Under the pieces are notes generated by a model that worked only from the letters and a program-made list of their open reading frames with translations, searched no databases and was not told the DNA's origin. A stretch of DNA of 16,756 nucleotides from Euperipatoides rowelli (lineage: Eukaryota; Onychophora; Udeonychophora; Euonychophora; Peripatopsidae), in NCBI GenBank assembly GCA_003024985.2, contig PXIH01S0013252.1; one strand, given 5' to 3'. Below are positions 10,701-16,756 of the stretch, piece after piece. Numbering within the stretch: position 1 is the stretch's first letter; every line of letters begins with the position of its first letter. The position numbers and the translations under genes were made by a program.

Positions 10701-13700
10701 GAGTGTTGCTTTGACTGCTATTTAGGCGCCATTTATGACCAGTTTTTAGAACCTTTGACATTTACAATATACTGGATAGTTTTTCAAAGTCTATAAATGT
10801 ATTTATCTTTTCCATTGTTTATGCCATATTTCTAATGCCATTACAAATATTTGTTTGCTAATATAGCCTACTCCTAGTGCCATATAGAGACTGTGTCCTA
10901 TTAACATTCCAATATATGATTTTGATTATAATAATATTGGTACGGTACTTTAAGGTACTGTATCGTATTATGTACAATATGTACATATTCAATAGTATTA
11001 ACACAAGCAAATACACTAGATATTTACAGTATTAGATGTTGGTAGGGCTAATACTCATAATACAAAAATAAGACTATTACAAAATATTTGCTTTTTGAGT
11101 TTTAATTATACTGTATTATAGATTTTCAGTTGTTACCAATATACTCTATCTTATTGATAGGGTGGAGATATTATCTTATATCAACCTATGACATTTGAGC
11201 TTGATTTGTTTTAGCATATAATGGTGAAATGTGTGAACTTTAAAAATGACAGCTCTATTTATACAATATATTTTTTAATGTAATTTATCTGAATTAAATA
11301 TTTATTTCTATTTTGTTTATAAAGTAGACTTTATTTACATAATTTTTATTTATGAAAATATATGTAAATAATAGCTTTTATGAATTTTTAACCATTATTG
11401 TCCGCTAGTAATAGGCTCCTATTGAATCTGAAAGCACATTAGTTTTCTATTTTTTTATATTGTTAAACTATTCTTTAGCTGATTGACTACATTTTTTATC
11501 TTTTTAGAAAGAAGCCATTTCTGAGAAATTGGATTTAAAGAAAACTATCTCAATAAGTAGGTAAATTTGAATAATAATTCATTCATTTTGGAATTAATTG
11601 CTCTTAATTTCTAAATATTTTTAACAACACATTGAATATTATTTAGTATAATAAATTAATTCAATTTACTAAGAAAATAAAACTGGGATTTATTTATTTT
11701 ATTTTTCTGGACCTTAAATTTAGTCCTCAGATAATGACAATCAATTCAGACATCATTCTCATTGATTCACTAACTTCCATACTTTTTTTTGGAGTAGGCT
11801 ATGGAGAGAAAATATTTTTTTCTCCATAGCATTGATTGCATAGACAATGGCCCAATCCAATTACATACTTTTTCTCAACGTAGGGATATCACAAATAAGC
11901 ATTTCCAGACTTTACAATCAATCTTGTCGTTACAATGCTTTGGCCCTTTATATTCTACTTTTCAAAGCAAGAAAGTGCAAATGCGATGCAAATTCATACC
12001 ATGGTCTAGAATAAAAAAACATTTTTTAAATTTCAACTTATAAGAACAATGGCAAAAGTAAAAATGAACATTGATTTCAATTTAACATGTAATTTTTTTT
12101 ATAATTGGATATTGTTTTTACTTGTAACAGTGCATAGTGTAATAATCACCATTTTTTTTTTCACTTTTTATATCGATCATTGGTAGAATCCTATAATAAT
12201 CACCAAATTTTTAGATCAGAGTCAAGATTTAAATACATAGGATGTGTGTGGACGATTTCCCATCAGATTGAGAATGGATGTCTAGAGGGGGGGGGGGAGA
12301 TTCCAGGTTCATCTGTATAATCAAAATAGGGGTGGAAGGTCTGCAAAACAAATAATGATTTATACAGTAGCTTTAAATAGCATTCTATTTGTATATCTTA
12401 ATTACCTATTTAATTAAATTGTTTGTTGTTAAAAAAAAAAAACTTTATTGTTCACTTATCGTATTTTAAAATTTGTTGTGGAAATGATTGATTTTAAATC
12501 AATAATTGCTTTGAGAATTTGAAATTATAAATATGCAAATGAAAACAAATGATTTAATCATTTATTAATATTTAATTGTAGGCCTACTGTATGTTTATTT
12601 TTAATCTATGATGGCAAGAGTTAGGAAGAAAAAGAAAAGACCAAAATATTAATATTTGTGAATACGGTATTATAATTTGTAATGATGGGAAAAGAGTAGA
12701 TGTTTATTTTATTTAAAGCTTTTTTTTTTGCAAGTGGGGGGAAAGGTTCTTCAAAAAGAGAAAAAGAAAATGTGAAAAAAAGTTAATTTCCAAAAGAAAA
12801 AAAAAAGTTTTATTTTGTGCTTTTAAAAGTTACTAAAAATCCATACAATTATTGAAGTTAAGAAAGTTCAGATTGCCATGGAGAAATGCCTAGGCTTTTG
12901 GATCATTTTGATTGGCTATAAGTTACTGTAAATGTGCAGTTATTTTTCGGAGTTGAAGAGAGTATTCAAAGATAAGATCGGAGGACGAAGTATATTTTGA
13001 GAAGCTTGACATACAGTATTACCTTGGAATTATCATAAATAAATAAAAATAATTACTATTTTAGCCAGAGAACATATGCTACAATGTTTAAAGAATAATA
13101 GAGTTGGCAGATTCATTTTGTTTCCATTTTCAAATATATTTCAAGAATTATTTAGAGTCTGTTGATGTACAAACTTTATCTTAGAAAGCCCATTTGAGGT
13201 ACAAACTTTTATATTATTTATGATTTTTCACGGAGGATTTACCATATTGTTTCATTATTAGTCCAGGATCTGTATATTGCACTCGGAATATATTTATGGT
13301 CTTAGTAGATGTGAGATCCTTATAAACTTTTTCAAAGTATTTGTATCGTCTATCCCCGAGGCATTTTCCAATATTTCCAGCCCAGTAGAAGACCGTAGAG
13401 CTGCATTTCTCTCAAGGGGACGAATCGAAGAGCATCATAGCAGAAAGAAGAAAAGGAGAATAGTCAGAAAACATCAAGCACATAGAAGAAGTAAGAGAAG
13501 ATGAAGCAGAATGATAGAAGGTACAGGGTGTATGAACGAACTTTGAAAGAAAGTAAATAAGAAAATGTTTCATAAAGCTAGCAAAGTAAAATTAGATACT
13601 AATAAAAAAATATTTATAAGAAAGTGCTCTATAAATGTGTCTAAATATAAAAACAAAAGTTTTGAGATTATATAGTATCAAGAGGGTAGGTTTTTATTTT

Positions 13701-14370
13701 TTATTTTGTTAGGCTAGGATGAGAATTTTGAGATTAGATAATTGCCATCAAGATAACCATAAATAACTTTTTTGTTGGCTTATTTGCATAATTTTTAAAA
13801 TAATACTACTATAACTGTTTGTGACTACAATTTATCATTTGTAAATATTTTATTGTAAACGATTATCTAGTAAGACTTTATTCTAATAGAAAGAAAAACA
13901 TATTTGTCTCCATAGACAGTATTTGATATTGTACATTTATCAGTATAGGCGTAGGATTTAGAGTGAATGAATATTAATTTGTATTTTAAACTATTGTGAA
14001 AATTATCAGACAAAATAAACATAGTGTGATTCATAAATGCTTGACTCTTAGCAATTTTTATAATCATTCATATTTTTGCTGATGATATTTTTTTTTAGAA
14101 GTAGAAATCATCTTTTCTCGAGGCAATCCTGAGAGAAAAAACAGGAGTTTTATTGTCTGCGTGACTCGGGGGTCGCTGCTGGCTTCCTTCAATCGGTTAT
14201 ACAAATCGTCATCATAAATTTACTGTTTATAAATCATAATTCCTATTGCAATAGTTCAGTAGGTGGTGCCCAAATGAAAAAAGTCAAATAACAGACAGGA
14301 GAGTTTCTTTGCTGCAAATCCAGATAAGGGAGGGGAGGGGGCTGGTAAGCGATAACCAACGTGGGGTTAT

Positions 14371-14401
<31 letters not shown>

Positions 14402-15007
14402 CAATAAAGAGTTTTAATTTTTGAAAACACCATAATTGTACATTTTTAAAAGCACATGATCATTTGTTATGAAAATATATAGTATATACTGTATATATAA
14501 ACGCACTGTATGTGGAGAAAAAGGAGAAAATAATAAACAATTTTTCTTATTATTTACTGTAATTTGCTAATTATATGCAATATTCTCTTAGAAGGGTGAA
14601 GTTTTATTGTATAATTTTGGCATTTATATAAAAAAAAAGAGGAAGAATAGTGTGCCTTGCTTTAAAACAGCCAAATTAAATATGCAAAACCTACTGTATG
14701 TACAATATTTGTAGCTTAATCACTACAGTAATGATTTCCCCAACCCTAATAGAAAAATAAATTGTGATTTTTTTTGTAAAACTGATAAAGTTAGATAGGA
14801 TAACTGTGAGAAATATTTATCAATTTAATAAGAGGAAAAGTTGAAGATACACTTATTTTATATGAGAGCAATCTGCATAGCATAAATTACACTCGGCTAT
14901 AATAAAACTTTTTTTTATTTATTATTATTTATAGAGTTAATCACTGGCATTGGCTATATTGAGACTTTAGATGATGGTCTGTACTTCATTTTGGATTTAC
15001 CTGGCAG
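1632..15007 (+). CDS. Tandem PH-domain protein gene, internal part (8 exons)
   Basis: Eight plus-strand exons join in frame: 1632-1712, 2047-2120, 5698-5806, 8100-8135, 8225-8278, 8708-8764, 11508-11556 and 14935-15007. Together they give 533 nt and 177 residues with no internal stop. Residues 1-88 resemble PH strands beta2 onward to the C-terminal helix with its invariant Trp (residue 82, context YNKWITAL). Residues 89-106 are a linker. Residues 107-177 resemble a second PH domain (CGYLY, then PWKIYWLILKGKML, then GLYFILDLPGR). PH domains usually bind phosphoinositides or proteins at membranes; function here is inferred only from fold. In the second domain the usual basic residue after WK is replaced (WKIYW), so phosphoinositide binding may be weak. 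The start, stop, promoter and final helix of PH2 are not seen. The family is unknown; the C-terminal PH of FGD-type RhoGEFs is the nearest resemblance, but no FYVE domain is visible. Confidence 0.75.
1713..2046 (+). other. Intron between the first two candidate exons
   Basis: This 334-nt AT-rich stretch runs from GTAAAT to a T-rich TAG acceptor. Nothing else was seen except one TACGGTAAT word at about 1859. Confidence 0.5.
2047..2120 (+). CDS. Exon: PH1 middle (NEVPKDIIDCEDMKG...)
   Basis: The exon has an acceptor TTTTTTGATTTCTGTAG (ending 2046) and a near-consensus donor GAA|GTAAGT. It is 74 nt, starts in phase 0 and ends with two bases of an Asn codon completed by the next exon. The 24 full codons read NEVPKDIIDCEDMKGIVKF and then KSRKL. 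The pattern of a polar loop followed by I-D-C-E and a basic stretch is typical of PH strands beta3-beta4, which precede the K/R-rich loop before FELIT. It is followed by a 3.6-kb intron carrying the Harbinger-like element. Confidence 0.78.
2452..2578 (+). repeat. tRNA-like relic, possible SINE head
   Basis: This GC-richer island holds two pieces that resemble the D-arm/A-box of tRNAs. TAGTGTAGTGGTGATGG at 2452-2468 is like tRNA-Asp-type heads. TTGTCTAGCGGTTGAGTAT at 2560-2578 is like tRNA-Glu-type heads. A weak B-box-like GGTTTAGGTTCCTC lies at 2535-2548. No acceptor stem or full cloverleaf can be drawn, and no B box follows the second A box. It may be a decayed tRNA-derived SINE or a chance resemblance. 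Confidence 0.28.
3134..3170 (+). repeat. Pyrimidine (CT-rich) tract
   Basis: There are 37 uninterrupted pyrimidines, including (CT)6 or more, inside a broader C/T-rich run from about 3087. Long homopyrimidine mirror-like tracts can adopt triplex structures; here it is mainly a low-complexity marker within the skewed part of the intron. Confidence 0.9.
4594..4618. repeat. Small hairpin GCCCTG...CAGGGC
   Basis: A perfect 6-bp stem with a 13-nt loop (4594-4599 and 4613-4618) lies in intron sequence. It is short enough to be chance. Confidence 0.4.
5189..5211 (+). repeat. Left terminal inverted repeat
   Basis: The 23-bp repeat AGCCGTGTATCCACCAAAGC plus AAC is an exact reverse complement of 5595-5617. 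It directly follows the TAA target duplication. Confidence 0.93.
5216..5590. repeat. Subterminal GTCGYCGAC palindrome array
   Basis: Five copies of the near-palindrome GTCGYCGAC lie at 5216, 5228, 5272, 5301 and 5356. Near the right end two copies of GTTGACAAC (5570-5578, 5582-5590) equal the same word with both CpGs changed to TpG/CpA, as expected from methyl-CpG deamination. Subterminal repeated words in DNA transposons are often transposase-binding sites; that role here is inferred. Confidence 0.75.
5352..5444 (-). pseudogene. Possible Harbinger transposase N-terminal remnant
   Basis: Inside the transposon the minus strand has a 30-codon open frame starting at ATG (5444-5442) and reading MWNEEDEMIMAAIISC, then GDVFETKFETLSTT before a stop at 5352-5354. 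An acidic start followed by a hydrophobic Ala/Ile stretch is common at the N-terminus of animal Harbinger transposases. The DDE catalytic core is absent, so it cannot act on its own. The plus-strand 84-codon frame at 5212-5466 overlaps it and consists largely of the repeated GTCG words read through, so I do not treat that one as a gene. Confidence 0.3.
5595..5617 (-). repeat. Right terminal inverted repeat
   Basis: This is the exact reverse complement of 5189-5211 and is followed by the second TAA copy at 5618-5620. Confidence 0.93.
5621..5697 (+). other. Intron end and acceptor region after the transposon
   Basis: Only 77 nt of original intron separate the second target duplication from the 5698 exon. 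It contains a T-rich tract and the acceptor ATTTTATAG, plus an unused TTTTCAG at about 5651-5657. The branch point must lie in this short stretch or within the inserted element. Confidence 0.55.
5698..5806 (+). CDS. Exon: PH1 C-terminal half with invariant Trp
   Basis: The exon has an acceptor TTTATTTTATAG (ending 5697) and a donor CAG|GTATAA, and is 109 nt long. It completes the Asn codon and then encodes 36 residues: HKNCFELITVKDKGRYYLFA, followed by SDDANEYNKWITALTQ. This is the most diagnostic segment in the window. The pattern K-x-C-F-E-L, then (R)YYL-A-S, then D-x-x-x-W-I-x-A-L is the classic end of a PH domain. The Trp of the closing helix is present. The exon ends in phase 0. The acceptor lies 80 bp after the end of the Harbinger-like element, so its upstream polypyrimidine and branch region partly adjoins inserted DNA. 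Confidence 0.87.
6112..6186 (+). repeat. Imperfect 75-nt hairpin
   Basis: AACTTTCAAACTAGCCCTG at 6112-6130 pairs with CAGGGCTGGTTTGAAGGTT at 6168-6186, with 17 of 19 Watson-Crick positions and the two others able to form G-U or A-C. A second small stem (TCACT/AGTGA) sits in the loop. The size resembles a microRNA precursor, but the asymmetric interior loop (about 16 against 5 nt) is atypical. It is placed on the sense strand of the host intron. Confidence 0.6.
6686..6811. mobile_element. 126-bp foldback/MITE-like element with TTAA ends
   Basis: Arms 6686-6717 and 6780-6811 are perfectly complementary over 32 bp, beginning TTAAAGGTCAAATGTAACGG. The outermost TTAA on both sides may be a target duplication, since TTAA is the piggyBac-type target. 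The element would then be 118 bp (6690-6807) with inverted repeats starting AGGTCAAATG. Because TTAA is itself palindromic, it may equally be part of the arms. The interior is A/T-rich with no coding capacity. An N at 6779 lies at the stem base of the loop, possibly because the hairpin is hard to sequence. Confidence 0.65.
8100..8135 (+). CDS. Exon: inter-PH linker (12 residues)
   Basis: This short 36-nt exon has acceptor TTTTTAACAG (ending 8099) and donor GAG|GTAATT, phase 0 at both ends. It encodes NFCPPAIVNQVE. It fits exactly between the end of PH1 and the start of PH2 in frame and would be the linker. An 89-nt intron separates it from the next exon. The small size and lack of a domain signature make it less certain than its neighbours. 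Skipping it would also keep the frame. Confidence 0.58.
8136..8224 (+). other. Short 89-nt intron
   Basis: The intron runs from GTAATT to TTTTTTTTAACAG and is T-rich. It is the shortest intron of the gene model. Confidence 0.55.
8225..8278 (+). CDS. Exon: PH2 strand beta1
   Basis: The exon has a strong acceptor (TTTTTTTTAACAG, ending 8224) and a consensus donor GGA|GTAAGT. It is 54 nt and phase 0 at both ends. It encodes FHNFDVCGYLYIRNGSGG. CGYLY followed by a short Gly/Ser loop is the usual opening of a PH domain (G-x-L in strand beta1). The next exon begins PWKIYW, where strand beta2 is expected. Confidence 0.78.
8279..8707 (+). other. Intron (429 nt)
   Basis: The intron starts GTAAGT and ends with poly-T then TCTAAAG. 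It holds the possible hAT terminus at 8380-8421 and otherwise plain AT-rich sequence with poly-T runs. Confidence 0.65.
8380..8421. mobile_element. Possible hAT-type transposon end fragment
   Basis: TAGGGCTGGGCATTATCAG followed by an AT-rich stretch recalls the YAGGG/TAGGGCTGGGC terminal repeats common to many animal hAT elements. No matching opposite terminus (GCCCAGCCCTA) or 8-bp duplication was found in the window. If real, it is a solo end; chance resemblance is possible. Confidence 0.25.
8708..8764 (+). CDS. Exon: PH2 strands beta2-beta3
   Basis: The exon has acceptor TTTTTTTTTAATATCTAAAG (ending 8707) and donor GAG|GTAGGT. It is 57 nt and phase 0 at both ends. It encodes PWKIYWLILKGKMLKIFHE, which matches the PH pattern W-K-x-x-[WF]-[FLV]-[VI]-L followed by a turn and a second hydrophobic strand. 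The basic residue normally found just before the aromatic in W-K-x-[RK]-[WF] is not conserved here, since this reads K-I-Y-W. That residue often contacts phosphoinositide headgroups in other PH domains. Confidence 0.85.
8893..8936. repeat. Perfect 19-bp hairpin
   Basis: CACACTTCACTGACATAAA at 8893-8911 and its exact reverse complement at 8918-8936 flank a 6-nt loop CATGTA. The stem has no mismatch, and pairing stops abruptly at both outer ends (A/A, T/C). It is shorter than usual microRNA precursors. It may be a recent palindrome or a small foldback remnant, with strong single-strand hairpin potential in the intron RNA. Confidence 0.9.
9580..9641. repeat. Imperfect 62-nt foldback
   Basis: CTATTCA...AAATAAACAA pairs with TTGTTTATTT...TGAATAG across a T-rich loop, with a mismatched and unequal middle. 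The A/T-rich stems have limited significance. Confidence 0.45.
11508..11556 (+). CDS. Exon: PH2 beta3-beta4 loop
   Basis: The acceptor is ATCTTTTTAG (ending 11507). The 16 full codons read KEAISEKLDLKKTISI, an acidic-basic loop leading into a beta strand as expected in PH. The donor is ambiguous. The better-looking site is AGTAG|GTAAAT (exon end 11560), but that phase does not join the 14935 exon in frame. The weaker site CAATAA|GTAGGT (end 11556) does, giving ISI-K-LITGIG. I chose 11556 on frame grounds. An undetected exon in the following 3.4-kb intron would be the other explanation. Confidence 0.62.
11798..11830. repeat. Short hairpin GCTATGGAGA...TCTCCATAGC
   Basis: A perfect 10-bp stem (11798-11807 with 11821-11830) extends by A/T and G-U pairs to about 14 bp around a TATTT-like loop. 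The 80-codon frame that starts here at 11801 begins inside the hairpin and shows no domain, so I regard it as chance. Confidence 0.7.
12287..12297 (+). repeat. G11 homopolymer
   Basis: Eleven consecutive G lie in AT-rich intron. The exact length may be a sequencing uncertainty. Confidence 0.9.
12579..12591 (+). repeat. Repeated word TAGGCCTACTGTA (second copy)
   Basis: This is identical to 2162-2174. It is a 13-mer with central palindrome AGGCCT. Flanks are not similar, so it is not part of a longer visible duplication. Confidence 0.6.
14328..14401 (+). repeat. G-rich run, (AC)n and A19 tract
   Basis: GGGAGGGGAGGGGG at 14328-14341 is followed 29 nt later by (AC)6 at 14371-14382 and 19 A at 14383-14401. 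A homopolymer A tail after a GC-richer patch (from about 14100) could mark the 3' end of an old retroposed sequence, but no target duplication was found. Confidence 0.55.
14935..15007 (+). CDS. Exon: PH2 strands beta5-beta6
   Basis: The acceptor is TATTATTATTTATAG (ending 14934) and the donor is GGCAG|GTACAG. The exon is 73 nt. After completing a Lys codon it reads LITGIGYIETLDDGLYFILD and then LPG, ending with two bases of the next codon. A hydrophobic strand, an acidic turn (ETLDDG), a second strand (LYFIL) and PGR fit the part of a PH domain before the final Y-x-L-x-A strand and closing helix. Those last elements were not found in the remaining 1.75 kb and probably lie beyond the window. 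Confidence 0.77.
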
Positions 15008-15008
15008 G

Positions 15009-15042
15009 TACAGTATACTGTATATATTTTTTATATACTGTA
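15009..15042 (+). repeat. Palindrome overlapping the exon donor
   Basis: TACAGTATACTGTA at 15009-15022 is a perfect 14-nt palindrome whose first T is the second base of the donor GT. TATACTGTA at 15034-15042 can pair with TACAGTATA at 15009-15017 as an alternative stem. Structure at the donor could affect splicing. Confidence 0.6.
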
Positions 15043-15387
15043 TTGTATATCAGTACAGTATTTGATTTTAAATAAATTAAATTTGTTTTATTACAGACTG
15101 TTACTAGCTATAGACCTTGTTTAGAGAAATGATATGGGTTCAAAGGGCTGAAATTAGTTTTGGTAATTTTCCAGATAACTAAAATTTTATTGTGTATTTC
15201 TAGAGCTTTCCATACATAGTTGTTAGCATGCTCAGTAAGGTATTTTTAAATTTCCTAGATTTTTGTCAAACAAAAATTTAGGATATTTTAAATATCTGCT
15301 GAGCTTGCTTAGGATTCAGTAGTCATTATTTAAAATTTATGCACATTACATGTTTGGGCTTTTTTGATTATTTTGGAGGGTTATTTG

Positions 15388-15425
15388 TCTTTTATACATT
15401 CCTTTTTCTAGGAATGTATAAAAGA
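15388..15425. repeat. Perfect 15-bp hairpin
   Basis: TCTTTTATACATTCC at 15388-15402 and its exact reverse complement at 15411-15425 flank an 8-nt loop TTTTTCTA. The junction TTTTTCTAG resembles a splice acceptor, but the sequence after it has no coding character. Confidence 0.85.
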
Positions 15426-16756
15426 TATTTGCACTATTGTTGAACTCTTAGGAAATTTTTCATTTTAAAAGTTTGTGTGTGTGTTTATTCTCCAACATGT
15501 ACGCTTATTTGTCAATTTATGGTAATTCTATAATAATTTATAATATATACTGTACAATATATTAAACCTATATTATTGTTCTATTTCAATTCAGTTTTTG
15601 AATAAAAATGATTTATTGACGATTGAGATATTTTCATCCTTAGGCAAAGCTTGTAAATGAATTGTATAATTTTTATTTTATTTATTAGCCAGAAAATTAA
15701 CTTTAGTTTTTCCTGTCCTACAAAATTTTACATTAAATGATTTTGATGTCATGTTTATCAAACTACTTTTTGCATTATCAAAATTCTAATAAAAATAGAT
15801 TACAGTAAGGCACTTTAAAATGTAATTATATTATATACAGGAAATTAAATATCTGAAACAACCTCCCAACTGTAATTGTATCCTCTTTTTATCTTAATTT
15901 TTTTTTTTTTTAAATTTTTTAAAAATAGACAATTGCATTCTCACCAATTTAATTTAACTTCTTTTTTTAAGAATTACAATTTGTAGATTTAATAAACATT
16001 AATATGCAGCATCTGTTCTTATTTTTTATATTTTGCTAATTATATATTTAGTTTATGTAAAAAGTTTCTTGAATAAGGAAATAAATAAATATTTTTGTCA
16101 TGGATTGATACAAATAAGAGCACAAGTATTTATCAGTAAAACAAAATTATGTTTTAGCAGATAAATTTACTTACAGCATTCTAAGTAAAAATAATTATGA
16201 ATGTGGTTAAATGATTTTACTATAAAATAATTAGAATTATTATTTAAATTTATTTATTTTTAATTTGAGCGATTACTTTGTTGATATTAAAAGAAATTAA
16301 AATCACTTTTTTATTATTTCTATTACAGAGAAAACTTTCCTTTTTTTAATGTTAAAGGCTTTATGGTTTATGTCTTTTTTTAAAAAAATATTTTCCTGTA
16401 TTTATTTGTATTGTATTTGTTTTGATTATGATAGATGTAATCTTATTGATTATAAATCTTTATACTACTTAAATTCTAAACATTTTATTTTATGGTATTA
16501 GAAAAAAGATTAACTTTGAGAAAATATAGAAAAAAATACAAAGGGATATAGTTTTGTCACTTTAAATATGAAAGTAATTTCTCATGTTTTTTAGTTTATT
16601 TAGTGTTATAATCAAATATTTTTGTATTTGTTAGAATATAATATTCTATTTTCAGCCATTTTTTAAGAAATATTTTAAAAACTAATTCTAGAATGCTTAA
16701 ATCACATGTAGATGACCAATTCTTGTACTTAATATTTAAGTATTTTGTTTGAAAAA

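Larger units (their letters stand above)
8765..11507 (+). other. Intron (2.7 kb) within PH2
   Basis: The intron runs from GTAGGT to ATCTTTTTAG. It includes the perfect 8893-8936 hairpin, a weak 9580-9641 foldback and a GC-richer, G-rich stretch at about 10290-10520 without an open frame. The acceptor-like TTATGTTTAG near 9740-9749 is followed by an open frame of about 20 codons with no PH character. It was not used. Confidence 0.6.
11557..14934 (+). other. Intron (3.4 kb) within PH2
   Basis: The intron runs from the selected donor GTAGGT to TTATAG. It contains a hairpin (11798-11830), a G11 run, poly-purine segments at about 12740-12810, an open frame at 13277-13504 with a Lys/Arg-rich end, and a GC-richer patch ending in (AC)n and A19 (about 14100-14401). 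No exon with PH character was found. If the 11508 exon uses the other donor, an extra exon should lie here. Confidence 0.55.
15008..16756 (+). other. Downstream intron, gene continues beyond window
   Basis: The stretch starts at donor GTACAG and is very AT-rich. It contains a perfect hairpin at 15388-15425. Four acceptor-like sites were tested in the required phase (15096, 15594, 15840, 16329). Each gives a stop within 2 to 17 codons and none gives the expected final PH strand and helix. An open frame from 16656 to the end of the window (SHFLRNILK..., stop near 16754) is possible as a last exon but has no PH character. Confidence 0.5.

Noticed and set aside
11801-12043. 80-codon plus-strand frame beginning MERKYFFLHS
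   Set aside because: It starts within a hairpin, shows no domain, and no flanking splice sites of matching phase were found.
13277-13504. 75-codon plus-strand frame with a Lys/Arg-rich end
   Set aside because: The basic tail comes from a purine-rich AGAAGAAAAGG tract. No homologous domain or consistent splice phase was seen.
13867-14067. 66-codon minus-strand frame
   Set aside because: AT-rich composition and no domain; expected by chance in 16.7 kb.
16656-16755. Open frame SHFLRNILK... after TATTTTCAG as a terminal exon
   Set aside because: The phase fits but the peptide lacks the expected PH strand, helix and Trp, and such a length is not unusual at this AT content.
1-16756. CRISPR array, operon, phage or defence system
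   Set aside because: No regularly spaced direct repeats, no clustered ORFs and no Shine-Dalgarno-led genes; the split exons indicate eukaryotic DNA.

Overview
The window looks like AT-rich nuclear DNA from an animal, probably an invertebrate. The coding signal is a chain of short exons of 36 to 109 bp. They have matching GT/AG splice sites and compatible phases, and introns of 89 bp to about 3.6 kb separate them. I see no prokaryotic operon, no long ORF and no rRNA or intact tRNA gene. The phylum cannot be fixed from the sequence. The recurrent words TACGGTA/TACTGTA and TAGGCCTACTGTA are the only compositional hint. Two single ambiguous bases (N) lie at 3473 and 6779.

One plus-strand gene crosses the whole window, and both of its ends lie outside or are not recognisable. 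Eight candidate exons (1632-1712, 2047-2120, 5698-5806, 8100-8135, 8225-8278, 8708-8764, 11508-11556, 14935-15007) join in frame into a 177-residue fragment. It reads as the back part of one pleckstrin-homology (PH) domain, a linker of about 18 residues, and the front part of a second PH domain. Tandem PH proteins are usually membrane-associated, phosphoinositide-linked adaptors or GEF/GAP regulators. The family could not be named; the second domain recalls the C-terminal PH of FGD-type RhoGEFs, but no FYVE zinc finger is visible between the two PH domains.

The introns hold most of the bases. The clearest insertion is a 429-bp non-autonomous PIF/Harbinger-type element at 5189-5617. It has perfect 23-bp terminal inverted repeats, a TAA target duplication, an array of GTCGYCGAC palindromes, and a minus-strand remnant that may be the start of a transposase. 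It ends only 80 bp before the acceptor of the 5698 exon. A second, 126-bp foldback element with TTAA at both ends lies at 6686-6811. Several perfect or near-perfect short hairpins (8893-8936, 6112-6186, 15388-15425, 618-668, 11798-11830), simple repeats, a tRNA-like relic and a possible hAT terminus fill the rest. A stretch at about 2800-4260 has the opposite strand skew to the rest of the gene.

The other open frames are short, of composition expected for chance, and have no recognisable domain. I found no bacterial-style defence or other multi-gene system. The most novel item is the Harbinger-like element with its decaying CpG palindrome array.
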